This document shows, piece after piece, positions 1 to 5,715 of a stretch of 16,550 bases of DNA (position 1 is its first letter; each line of letters starts with the position of its first letter). Source of the stretch: DASRAJ01 sp039920305 (GTDB lineage Bacteria; Bacteroidota; Bacteroidia; Chitinophagales; UBA10324); assembly GCA_039920305.1 (NCBI GenBank), contig JBDSEA010000113.1, positions 1-16,550 of the forward strand, written 5' to 3'. The notes beneath the pieces were generated by a model, which did no database searches, was not told where the DNA came from, and was given only the letters and a program-made list of their open reading frames with translations. A program made the translations under genes and the position numbers.

Positions 1-1212
1 TGGCTCAACAATAACATCGTGATGAAACTCATTGATGTGTTTCAGGTATTCAGGAAGGGAATACTCACGATCATACACCGGTGCACCCCCACCAAGCACG
101 AGGGAATCCGCAGGAACTTCAGCAACCATTTCTTCATTCATATAAAAATGGAGGCGATCACCGCTTGTTACAACACCAATTTGCTCGCAGTGAATGTCCC
201 ACTTTTCATACACATCAATCACCTCCTGCTCTTTTCCTTTTTCAACTACTACCAGCATCCTCTCCTGTGATTCAGAAAGAAGGATTTCCCATGGTTTCAT
301 ATTTTGCTGTCGGGTGGGAACGCGGTCGAGAAAAATCTTCATCCCATGCTTCCCTTTGGAACTCATCTCTGAGGTTGAGCATATAATACCTGCTGCGCCC
401 ATATCCTGCATTCCGATGATGGCGCGGGTTTCAATGGCCTCAAGGGAGGCTTCAAGTAAAAGTTTTTCCATAAATGGATCACCAACCTGCACACTCGGCA
501 ACTCCTCCTGCGAATCTTCAGTGATCTCATGCGAAGCGAAACTTGCGCCGTGAATCCCATCCTTCCCTGTTGCCGAACCCACAATAAAAACCGGGTTGCC
601 TTCGCCATAGGCGATTGCTGAAACAGTTTTTCCAACTTCTACAATTCCCACGCTCATTGCATTTACAAGCGGATTGGTATTGTAACATTCATCAAAGAAA
701 ACCTCTCCACCGACAGTAGGTACACCAAAAGCATTTCCGTAATCACCAATGCCTTTCACTACGCCCCGAAGAAGATGCTTTGTTTTCTCCTCTGTTAAGT
801 TTCCAAAACGTAATGAGTTCAAGGCTGCAATAGGTCGTGCGCCCATGGTAAAAATGTCCCGGTGAATTCCGCCTACTCCTGTTGCTGCCCCCTGGTAAGG
901 CTCAATCGCTGAAGGATGATTGTGAGATTCAATTTTAAAGGCGCAGGCAAGCCCATCACCGATGTCAACGAGTCCGGCATTTTCTTCTCCTGCTTTTGCA
1001 AGCAGCCGCGAGCCGTCACGGGGTAATGTTTTCAGCCACCTGATGGAATTCTTGTAGCTGCAGTGTTCACTCCACATCACAGAATAAATACTTAGTTCAG
1101 TGAAGTTGGGAGTGCGGTTAAGAATGGATTTTATCTTTTCAAATTCTTCGGGAAGAAGTCCAAGTTCTTTGGCGATTACTGTGGGTTCAATATCTTTTGG
1201 TGCTGCTGACAT
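1..1212 (-). CDS. purL: Phosphoribosylformylglycinamidine synthase II (PurL), N-terminal part, cut by window edge
   Basis: PurL catalyses the ATP- and glutamine-dependent conversion of FGAR to FGAM, the fourth step of de novo purine synthesis, in the cytoplasm. The visible 404 codons begin at ATG 1212 (MSAAPKDIEP) and remain open to base 1. The family usually has about 730-750 residues in this short form, so roughly the C-terminal half is missing. Family signatures are clear: SEHCSYK around His50 (the conserved active-site His of PurL), ESHNHPSAIEPYQGAATGVGG at 95-115, then the IHRDIFTMGARPIA block, and later GMQDMGAAG. The short PurL form normally works with separate PurS and PurQ subunits, which are not in this window. 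Upstream on the same strand, 53 bases away, lies a DUF5618-like gene. There is no Shine-Dalgarno site, but a TAATTTCG box sits 16 bases before the ATG. The first 48 bases are duplicated twice farther upstream as relics. Confidence 0.96.
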   Translation of the reverse strand, partial: MSAAPKDIEPTVIAKELGLLPEEFEKIKSILNRTPNFTELSIYSVMWSEHCSYKNSIRWLKTLPRDGSRLLAKAGEENAGLVDIGDGLACAFKIESHNHPSAIEPYQGAATGVGGIHRDIFTMGARPIAALNSLRFGNLTEEKTKHLLRGVVKGIGDYGNAFGVPTVGGEVFFDECYNTNPLVNAMSVGIVEVGKTVSAIAYGEGNPVFIVGSATGKDGIHGASFASHEITEDSQEELPSVQVGDPFMEKLLLEASLEAIETRAIIGMQDMGAAGIICSTSEMSSKGKHGMKIFLDRVPTRQQNMKPWEILLSESQERMLVVVEKGKEQEVIDVYEKWDIHCEQIGVVTSGDRLHFYMNEEMVAEVPADSLVLGGGAPVYDREYSLPEYLKHINEFHHDVIVEP

Positions 1213-1228
1213 GTTATTGATTGCGCAA

Positions 1229-1236
1229 CGAAATTA
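1229..1236 (-). promoter_or_regulatory. Possible -7 promoter box of purL
   Basis: The minus strand reads TAATTTCG, close to the Bacteroidota -7 consensus TAnnTTTG, 16 bases before the purL ATG. The same segment is kept in both upstream spacers (TAATTTCA and TAATTTCG), but that follows from the tandem duplication and is not independent support. I see no convincing -33 box. Confidence 0.3.
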
Positions 1237-1265
1237 GTCTGGATGAAGAAGCGGGAAAAGAAATT

Positions 1266-1685
1266 TTACACATCCATCATCTTAATGACACGCTGAACAT
1301 TTTCAATTCCTTCACGAATCAACTCCTTACCAACCCCCTCTCGGTAGTGAGCAAATACATGCAGGTTTTGCCAGGCCACGTGAAGAGCGTGACTAAGTTT
1401 TCCATTGAGTGGAATATGTTTATCAATGATGTTTTGATATCCTTCGTAAGATTTTGGAAGCTTATCCTTGGTGAAATTTTTCTTTTGAATCAAATAATGA
1501 TCAATTGCTTTCAACGCGGCGAGATAAGCAGTTTCAGCCGCCATTCCCGAATACTTTGGATCCTGATATGCTCCATACTCAATAGGAACTTCCCTCAGCA
1601 TCCGCTTTGCATTTTGCAGATAGCGATGTGCCTCAATTATTGGGTCGCGAATAACCTTCGATGCTTTCAAATTTTTTTCCCCCAC
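1266..1685 (-). CDS. DUF5618-like small helical protein, copy 1 (next to purL)
   Basis: This is a 139-residue cytoplasmic protein with no signal peptide or membrane segment. I assign it to the DUF5618 family from recalled resemblance: N-terminal EAHRYLQNAK helix, YQDPKYSGMAAETAY, ALKAIDHYL, SYEGYQ, and a C-terminal QNLHVFAHYR...ENVQRVIKMMDV. The layout of short amphipathic helices resembles HEPN-like bundles, but the classical R-x4-6-H ribonuclease motif is not evident, so no activity is claimed. The start is GTG at 1685: an in-frame TAA lies four codons upstream, with no ATG between. By hand count it matches copy 3 at about 115 of 139 positions and copy 2 at about 87. It is 53 bases upstream of purL on the same strand and may be co-transcribed with it. 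A link to purine metabolism is suggested only by position. Confidence 0.75.
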   Translation of the reverse strand: MGEKNLKASKVIRDPIIEAHRYLQNAKRMLREVPIEYGAYQDPKYSGMAAETAYLAALKAIDHYLIQKKNFTKDKLPKSYEGYQNIIDKHIPLNGKLSHALHVAWQNLHVFAHYREGVGKELIREGIENVQRVIKMMDV

Positions 1686-1689
1686 AAAG

Positions 1690-1697
1690 CAAATTTA
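1690..1697 (-). promoter_or_regulatory. -7-like box immediately before GTG of copy 1
   Basis: The minus strand reads TAAATTTG, a full match to TAnnTTTG, with only four bases before the GTG start. The same box and spacing recur at copy 3 (TAGGTTTG, 2806 to 2799), and a one-mismatch version occurs at copy 2 (TAAATTCG, 2240 to 2233). If used, transcription would begin at or very near the start codon, giving a leaderless message. Confidence 0.35.
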
Positions 1698-1705
1698 ATA
1701 ATCCA

Positions 1706-1755
1706 TTCTTTGGCGATTGCTATCGTGGCTTCGGGTCTTTTGTTGCTGCTGACAT
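1706..1755 (-). pseudogene. Relic of purL 5' end, number 1
   Basis: Read on the minus strand from ATG 1755, this gives MSAATKDPKPR and a stop. Intact purL reads MSAAPKDIEPTVIAKE. Nucleotide similarity resumes after small indels and continues to AATCGCCAAAGAA, where purL homology ends. It is a leftover of tandem duplication, not a gene in its own right. Confidence 0.75.
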
Positions 1756-1808
1756 GTGATTGATTGCGTAGTGAAATTAGCTGGAGGAGAATAGAAGCGA
1801 AAGAAATT

Positions 1809-2228
1809 TTAGACGTCCATCATTTTGATGATACGTTCAGCATTTTCCAAACCGGATTTGATCATAACTTTATCCACACCTCCGCGATAATGCCCGAGAA
1901 CATGTAGATTCTGCCATGCCACAGTTAAAGCGCTGCTGAGCTTACCATTGAGTAGAATGTATTTTTGAATCGCATCACGATAACCATCGTAAGAATTCGG
2001 GAGCTTGTCCCTGTTAAAATTTCTCTTCTTCAAAAGATAATGATCAATTGCTTTGAGTGCTCCGATATAGGCCGTCTCAGCAGCCATGCTAACATATTTT
2101 GAGTCTTTGTAAATTCCATATTCGATCGGTATTCTTGAAAGAATTTCTTTTGCATTACTCAAATAGCGATATGCTTCCTTAATCGGATCAGGTTCTTCTT
2201 TTGCCGTTCGATGAATTTTTCTTTTCAC
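1809..2228 (-). CDS. DUF5618-like small helical protein, copy 2 (middle, most diverged)
   Basis: This is a 139-residue paralogue of the genes on either side, with no signal or membrane segment. It keeps the core MAAETAY, ALKAIDHYL, NFNRDKLP, LNGKLS, AWQNLHV, HYR and IKMMDV, but the N-terminal 45 residues differ strongly (KRKIHRTAKEEPDPIKEAYRYL). By hand count about 87 of 139 residues match copy 1. Length is exactly the same as in the other copies and no frameshift is present, so it is probably still under selection. The start is GTG at 2228 (KRKIHR follows), as in its paralogues. It belongs to the same possible transcription unit as copies 1 and 3 and purL. Function is unknown, and the DUF5618 assignment rests on recalled resemblance. 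Confidence 0.75.
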   Translation of the reverse strand: MKRKIHRTAKEEPDPIKEAYRYLSNAKEILSRIPIEYGIYKDSKYVSMAAETAYIGALKAIDHYLLKKRNFNRDKLPNSYDGYRDAIQKYILLNGKLSSALTVAWQNLHVLGHYRGGVDKVMIKSGLENAERIIKMMDV

Positions 2229-2272
2229 TCTGCGAATTTAAAAAATCAGTTTCCGAAAATTGATTCATTTCA

Positions 2273-2320
2273 TTCTCTTACGATTTCTATCGTGGCTTCG
2301 GGGTATTTTGTTGCTGACAT
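2273..2320 (-). pseudogene. Relic of purL 5' end, number 2 (still an open 16-codon reading frame)
   Basis: From ATG 2320 the minus strand encodes MSATKYPEATIEIVRE and then TGA at 2272-2270. It aligns with purL residues 1-16 (MSAAPKDIEPTVIAKE). Like relic 1, it is preceded by the duplicated purL leader. It could be read as a very short peptide, but the simplest explanation is a duplication scar. Confidence 0.7.
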
Positions 2321-2374
2321 GGGATTGAGTACATAGCGAAATTAGTCTGGAGGAAGAAGTGGAGGAAAGAAATT

Positions 2375-2794
2375 TTACACATCCATCATTTTAATCACAC
2401 GCTCAACGTTTTCAATTCCCGATTTGATAAGGTTCTTATCAACGCCATCGCGATAGTGAGCGAACACATGGAGATTCTGCCAGGCAATGTGAAGAGCATA
2501 GCTAAGTTTTCCATTGAGCGGAATGTATTTTTCAATAGCGTTTTGATACCCTTCGTATGACTTAGGTAACTTATCTGCTGTGAAATTTTTTTTTCTAATA
2601 AGATAATGATCTACAGCTTTTAACGCAGCGAGATAAGCAGTTTCGGCGGCCATTCCGGAATACTTCGGATCTTGATACGCTCCATACTCAACGGAAACTT
2701 CAGCAAGCATTAGCTTTGCATTTTGCAAATAGCGATGTGCTTCGGTAATCGGGTCACGGATAACTTTAGATATCCTGACATTTTTTTTCTTCAC
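2375..2794 (-). CDS. DUF5618-like small helical protein, copy 3 (outermost)
   Basis: This is a 139-residue paralogue. It shares about 115 of 139 residues with copy 1 although copy 2 lies between them. The N-terminus is basic (KKKNVRISKVIRDP), followed by EAHRYLQNAK, YGAYQDPKYSGMAAETAY, ALKAVDHYLI, NFTADKLPKSYEGYQ, IPLNGKLSYAL and IENVERVIKMMDV. It is soluble by appearance, with no signal peptide. The start is GTG at 2794, preceded at four bases by TAGGTTTG. As the first gene of the minus-strand run, it would be the first cistron of any purL-containing message. The function of the family is not known to me, and a HEPN-like fold is only a guess from helix spacing. Confidence 0.75.
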   Translation of the reverse strand: MKKKNVRISKVIRDPITEAHRYLQNAKLMLAEVSVEYGAYQDPKYSGMAAETAYLAALKAVDHYLIRKKNFTADKLPKSYEGYQNAIEKYIPLNGKLSYALHIAWQNLHVFAHYRDGVDKNLIKSGIENVERVIKMMDV

Positions 2795-2798
2795 AAGC

Positions 2799-2806
2799 CA
2801 AACCTA
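2799..2806 (-). promoter_or_regulatory. -7-like promoter box before copy 3
   Basis: The minus strand reads TAGGTTTG, a full TAnnTTTG match, four bases before the GTG of copy 3. It is the best placed candidate promoter for the whole minus-strand array. A weak TTTATG lies near the expected -33 distance. Confidence 0.4.
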
Positions 2807-2866
2807 CAAGAAATTTTATTCCACATAAACAGGATAAAAAACAAACGATAAATTTTGAAAAGAGGT

Positions 2867-2915
2867 ACTCCCCTCTCCTCAGGAGAGGAACTATGGGTAA
2901 GGAAGTGAGGAAAGT
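2867..2915. repeat. C/G-rich intergenic repeat, copy A
   Basis: It opens with ACTCCCCTCTCCTCAGGAGA, in which CCTCTCCT (2872-2879) and AGGAGAGG (2881-2888) are perfect inverted arms, and ends GGAAGTGAGGAAAGT. Copy B at 2944-2991 matches over nearly its full length. The core resembles a dispersed intergenic element I recall from many Bacteroidota genomes. Confidence 0.65.
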
Positions 2916-2943
2916 TTTTTTAGAAGAAAAATAGAAAAGATAC

Positions 2944-2991
2944 ACTCCCCTCCCCTCAGGAAAGGGGCAGGGGTGAGGAAGTGAGGTAAGT
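2944..2991. repeat. C/G-rich intergenic repeat, copy B
   Basis: It opens with ACTCCCCTCCCCTCAGGAAA and continues GGGGCAGGGGTGAGGAAGTG AGGTAAGT. It is a second, less symmetric copy of the element at 2867-2915, with 28 bases between the two. The ends are best conserved; the middle differs (AACTATGGGTAA in copy A against GGCAGGGGTG here). Confidence 0.65.
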
Positions 2992-3033
2992 CTTATGGAA
3001 GAAACTTAATAAACGACTTTCTCAATAATCTGC

Positions 3034-3046
3034 CCCGAATTTCGGG
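3034..3046. promoter_or_regulatory. Short palindrome upstream of the S9 peptidase
   Basis: CCCGAA-T-TTCGGG is a perfect 6-base inverted repeat around one base, about 100 bases before the chosen peptidase start. It could be an operator half-site pair or chance. Confidence 0.25.
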
Positions 3047-3109
3047 AAAACATTGCTTAATGAAAATGCAGGAGATTCCGCTTTGCTGGTGGCAAAACAG
3101 GAGTGAAAG

Positions 3110-3136
3110 TCACGACTTAATTTTAGCCGGTCGTGA
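3110..3136 (+). promoter_or_regulatory. Inverted repeat just before the S9 peptidase start
   Basis: Arms TCACGAC (3110-3116) and GTCGTGA (3130-3136) are perfect complements around a 13-base loop, ending 13 bases before ATG 3150. It may be a leader hairpin or a binding site, and it supports treating this stretch as untranslated. Confidence 0.3.
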
Positions 3137-3149
3137 TTTAATGGTTAAT

Positions 3150-4961
3150 ATGAAAAGAACAATTCCGCTAGAAGATTTTTTCCGCAACCCTGAAAAGACC
3201 AGGTTTCAAATCTCATCCAATGGGGATTTTCTTTCCTATATGGCACCCTGGGAGAATCGGTTGAATGTTTTCACAAAGGGGATAAATAGCGGAGACCTGC
3301 ATCAGGTTACGAAAGAAAAGGACCGAAGCGTTGCGGGCTATTTCTGGGGCAGTAATAACAGGATTGTCTTTTTAAAAGATAAAGGCGGTGATGAAAATTT
3401 TCACCTGTATTCTGTTTCGGTTTATGGGGACGATGAGCGTGATCTCACACCCTTTGAAGGAATTACCGTTCAGGTAATTGACAATCTGGAGGAGAATGAA
3501 GATGAAGTGATTATTGGAATGAACCGGCGCAACAAAGAAATCTTTGACGCTTACCGGCTCAACATTCATACAGGTGAACTTACACTGGAGGCAGAAAATC
3601 CGGGAAACATTACGGACTGGATCACTGACCACGATGGTGAAATAAGAATAGCAATCACCACAGACGGAGTTAATAACAGCCTTCTTTACAGGGACAATAA
3701 GGAAAATGAATTTCAAATTTTATTAACTACCAATTTCCGGGAATCCCTATCTCCCCTCCTTTTCACTTTTGATAACAAGGAGCTGTACGCCCTGTCAAAT
3801 CGGAACAGGGATAAAGCTGCAATCGTATTGTTTGATCTTAAATCAGGAAAAGAAAAAGAGATTTTGTTTCAGCATGGAGAAGTGGATCTGGGAGGATTAC
3901 ACTATTCGCGCAGGCGAAAAGTACTTACAAGCTATTCGTTCACTGACTGGAAGCGGCAGACTGTTTTCCTTGATCCTGAAGCAGAAAAGATTTACAAGCG
4001 CATTGAAAAGGAATTGATTGATGAGGAAATTGTCCTGACTTCCCAGAATAAAGCAGAAACTAAATTTCTTGTACGGACGTACAGTGATCGTTCCCTTGGT
4101 GCATATTATTTGTATGATACAGAATCAGACCGGCTTACTCATCTTGCAGAAGTTAGTCCCTGGCTTAAAAAAGAAGACCTGTCAACTATGAAGCCTGTAC
4201 AGTATTTTTCAGGCGATGGGTTTAACATTCATGGCTATCTCACTTTACCGTTAGGAAAGGAAGAAAAAAATTTACCGGTTATTGTAAATCCTCATGGCGG
4301 CCCATGGGTCCGGGATTCGTGGGGCTTTAATCCTGAAGTGCAGTTTCTTGCAAGCCGCGGGTATGCAGTTTTTCAAATTAATTACCGGGGTTCTACCGGG
4401 TTCGGTAAAAAATTCTGGGAATCATCCTTTAAGCAATGGGGGAAAAAGATGCAGGATGATGTAAGTGATGGGGTGAAGTGGCTCATTGAGGAAGGCATCG
4501 CTGATGAAAAGCGCATTGCCATTTACGGAGGAAGCTATGGCGGGTATGCGACACTGGCAGGGCTCACCTTTACGCCCGATCTGTATTGCTGCGGAATAGA
4601 CTATGTAGGCGTTTCTAATTTATTTACTTTCATGAACACCATTCCCCCCTACTGGAAGCCATACCTTGAAATGATGTATGAAATGGTGGGCAACCCGGAA
4701 ACAGAAAAGGAATTATTGCATGATGCATCCCCTGTTTTTCACGTTGACAAGATCAGGGTTCCGCTGCTTGTGGCACAAGGCGCGAATGATCCGCGTGTAA
4801 ACATTGCTGAGTCAAATCAAATTGTGGAAGCACTTCGTAAAAAAGGTGTCGAAGTAGAATATATCGTTAAGGAAAATGAAGGGCATGGCTTTCACAATGA
4901 AGAGAACAGGTTTGATTTTTACCGGGCAATGGAGAAGTTTTTAGATGCGCATCTAAAGTGA
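3150..4961 (+). CDS. S9 family peptidase (prolyl oligopeptidase / acylaminoacyl-peptidase type), cytoplasmic
   Basis: This is a 603-residue serine peptidase that releases amino acids or short units from oligopeptides. The N-terminal part (about 1-355) is a beta-propeller-like domain that limits access to the active site. The C-terminal part is an alpha/beta hydrolase with VNPHGGPW, NYRGSTGFGK and the nucleophile elbow GGSYGGYA (Ser462), then Asp547 in GANDPRV and His579 in NEGHGF, so the triad is complete. I chose ATG 3150 (MKRTIPLEDFF) because it begins with the usual short motif of the family. The in-frame ATGs at 3060 and 3141 would add residues of no family character and would overlap an inverted repeat. 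No signal peptide is present, so it should act in the cytoplasm. It stands alone on its strand and ends at a hairpin terminator shared with the convergent SWIB gene. Confidence 0.93.
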   Translation: MKRTIPLEDFFRNPEKTRFQISSNGDFLSYMAPWENRLNVFTKGINSGDLHQVTKEKDRSVAGYFWGSNNRIVFLKDKGGDENFHLYSVSVYGDDERDLTPFEGITVQVIDNLEENEDEVIIGMNRRNKEIFDAYRLNIHTGELTLEAENPGNITDWITDHDGEIRIAITTDGVNNSLLYRDNKENEFQILLTTNFRESLSPLLFTFDNKELYALSNRNRDKAAIVLFDLKSGKEKEILFQHGEVDLGGLHYSRRRKVLTSYSFTDWKRQTVFLDPEAEKIYKRIEKELIDEEIVLTSQNKAETKFLVRTYSDRSLGAYYLYDTESDRLTHLAEVSPWLKKEDLSTMKPVQYFSGDGFNIHGYLTLPLGKEEKNLPVIVNPHGGPWVRDSWGFNPEVQFLASRGYAVFQINYRGSTGFGKKFWESSFKQWGKKMQDDVSDGVKWLIEEGIADEKRIAIYGGSYGGYATLAGLTFTPDLYCCGIDYVGVSNLFTFMNTIPPYWKPYLEMMYEMVGNPETEKELLHDASPVFHVDKIRVPLLVAQGANDPRVNIAESNQIVEALRKKGVEVEYIVKENEGHGFHNEENRFDFYRAMEKFLDAHLK

Positions 4962-4980
4962 TAAGCCAAAATGGAAAATA

Positions 4981-5013
4981 AAAAAGCGAAAGCATCGCTG
5001 CTTCCGCTTTTTT
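4981..5013. terminator. Bidirectional rho-independent-type terminator
   Basis: AAAAAGCGAAAGCA, a TCGC loop, then TGCTTCCGCTTTTTT form a 14-base stem with one A-C mismatch, flanked by A and T runs on both sides. It lies between the convergent S9 peptidase and SWIB genes and fits termination in both directions. Confidence 0.8.
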
Positions 5014-5029
5014 ATTTTCAGGGCAATGT

Positions 5030-5359
5030 TTAAGAAAGGTGCTTGTTGATGAGCTTCGTCATCTCGAACATGTTCACAGTTTTCTTCCCGCCGAAAACCT
5101 TCTGCAGATTCATATCTGCATTGATGTTCCGTCTTTCTTTTGGATCCTGTAAATTATTCTTCTTGATGTAGGCCCATACTTTCTTGGTCACCTCCGTACG
5201 GGGAATTGGCTTATTACCAACAACCATTGCGAGTGATTCACTCGGTGTCATCGCTTTCATGAAAGCGGCGTTCGGTGTACGTTTGGTTTTTGCCTTTGGT
5301 TTGGCAGCAGCCTTCTTTTTAGGCGCTGCTTTTTTGGCTGCTTTTTTCTTTGTTGCCAC
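5030..5359 (-). CDS. SWIB/MDM2-domain protein with lysine/alanine-rich tail
   Basis: This is a 109-residue protein. Residues 1-30 are a basic, repeat-like tail of Lys, Ala and Pro similar to histone H1 tails. Residues 32-108 match the SWIB fold: AFMKAMTPSESLAMVVGNKPIPRTEV, VWAYIKKNNLQDP and the typical end MFEMTKLINKHL. SWIB proteins occur in chlamydiae and many Bacteroidota. A role in DNA binding or compaction is inferred from the tail and is not shown by the sequence. The start is GTG at 5359 (ATKKKAAKK follows); the codons upstream give no ATG in frame. It converges with the S9 peptidase across a shared terminator. A TAnnTTT-like box (CTACTTTTTCG) lies about 40 bases upstream but is a poor match. 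Confidence 0.9.
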   Translation of the reverse strand: MATKKKAAKKAAPKKKAAAKPKAKTKRTPNAAFMKAMTPSESLAMVVGNKPIPRTEVTKKVWAYIKKNNLQDPKERRNINADMNLQKVFGGKKTVNMFEMTKLINKHLS

Positions 5360-5715
5360 AGTTAGGGATTTTTGGTTAAGAAATAAATTTATGAGAGCGA
5401 AAAAGTAGCTTGATTATGTTTCACCTGCGAGTGTATAAAGCGAAAGTTATCCACAGCGCTTTTCAATTTTCATAGGAGAAATCAGGTGCGATGAAGTCCT
5501 TTGACTTCCCGTTGAATTAGAAGTCACGAAATATAGTTGCAGCAACCTGCACCAATCTAATAAATCAAAAAATGAATTTGGCTCTTCGATCCTGATAAGA
5601 ATATTTATTAGACTGGGTTCAAATGGAAGAAAATAATTCGTTTCTCCTCATTACCTGAACGGCGCTACCGGAAATTCATAATGCGGAAATTTATTCAATT
5701 CAGTGTTTTCCTAAA
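5360..5715. other. Intergenic region without a recognisable gene
   Basis: This 356-base stretch lies between the SWIB start and the stop of the beta-propeller gene, both on the minus strand. It contains one DnaA-box-like TTATCCACA (5447-5455), a short palindrome GTTGCAGCAAC (5536-5546) and a long-armed inverted repeat (5552-5616). I see no ORF with protein-like composition and no tRNA-like fold. Confidence 0.55.
5552..5616. repeat. Inverted repeat, 14-base arms with one mismatch
   Basis: CCAATCTAATAAAT (5552-5565) pairs with ATTTATTAGACTGG (5603-5616) at 13 of 14 positions around a 37-base spacer. It lies downstream of the minus-strand beta-propeller gene, so it might end that transcript, but no T-run follows. 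An operator or a scar of a small mobile element are alternatives. Confidence 0.4.

Larger units (their letters stand above)
1165..2806 (-). repeat. Tandem triplication, unit about 540-567 bp, spanning purL 5' end plus DUF5618-like gene
   Basis: Three consecutive units start at 1165, 1706 and 2273. Each holds, in plus-strand order, the first 48-50 bases of purL (intact in unit one, relics in the others), a conserved 53-54 base spacer, a 139-codon gene, and a short leader. The shared spacer ends in a block just before each stop codon, AAATTTTACACATCCATCAT in units one and three and a close variant in unit two. The right edge lies near 2806, where no further purL relic follows. The inferred junctions join purL codon 16 to the leader of the next gene copy. 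Confidence 0.85.
2795..3149. other. Intergenic region between divergent units
   Basis: This 355-base stretch separates DUF5618-like copy 3 (-) from the S9 peptidase (+). It holds the -7-like box at 2799-2806, two degenerate C/G-rich repeats (2867-2915 and 2944-2991) and two inverted repeats close to the peptidase start (3034-3046 and 3110-3136). I find no credible gene. The frame from ATG 3060 into the peptidase is open, but its extra 30 residues do not look like family sequence. Confidence 0.6.

Noticed and set aside
363..635. A 90-codon minus-strand frame inside purL
   Set aside because: It lies in another frame of clearly coding purL sequence, and its translation is low in protein character.
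1266..2794. Reading the tandem DUF5618-like genes as a HEPN-type toxin array or defence system
   Set aside because: No R-x4-6-H catalytic motif, no partner nucleotidyltransferase or antitoxin gene, and the neighbour is a housekeeping purine gene.
1165..2806. CRISPR-like or transposon-driven origin for the repeated spacers
   Set aside because: The repeats are whole-gene tandem units with coding content; there are no short regular repeats, terminal inverted repeats, target-site duplications or transposase.
3060..3149. Longer N-terminus of the S9 peptidase from ATG 3060 or 3141
   Set aside because: The extra residues (KMQEIPLCWWQNRSES...) are unlike the family start, and the stretch contains an inverted repeat; ATG 3150 gives the expected beginning.
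5447..5455. DnaA-box consensus TTATCCACA in the spacer before the SWIB gene, as a replication origin
   Set aside because: Only one box is visible, without a cluster, an AT-rich unwinding region next to it, or dnaA/dnaN/gidA-type neighbours.
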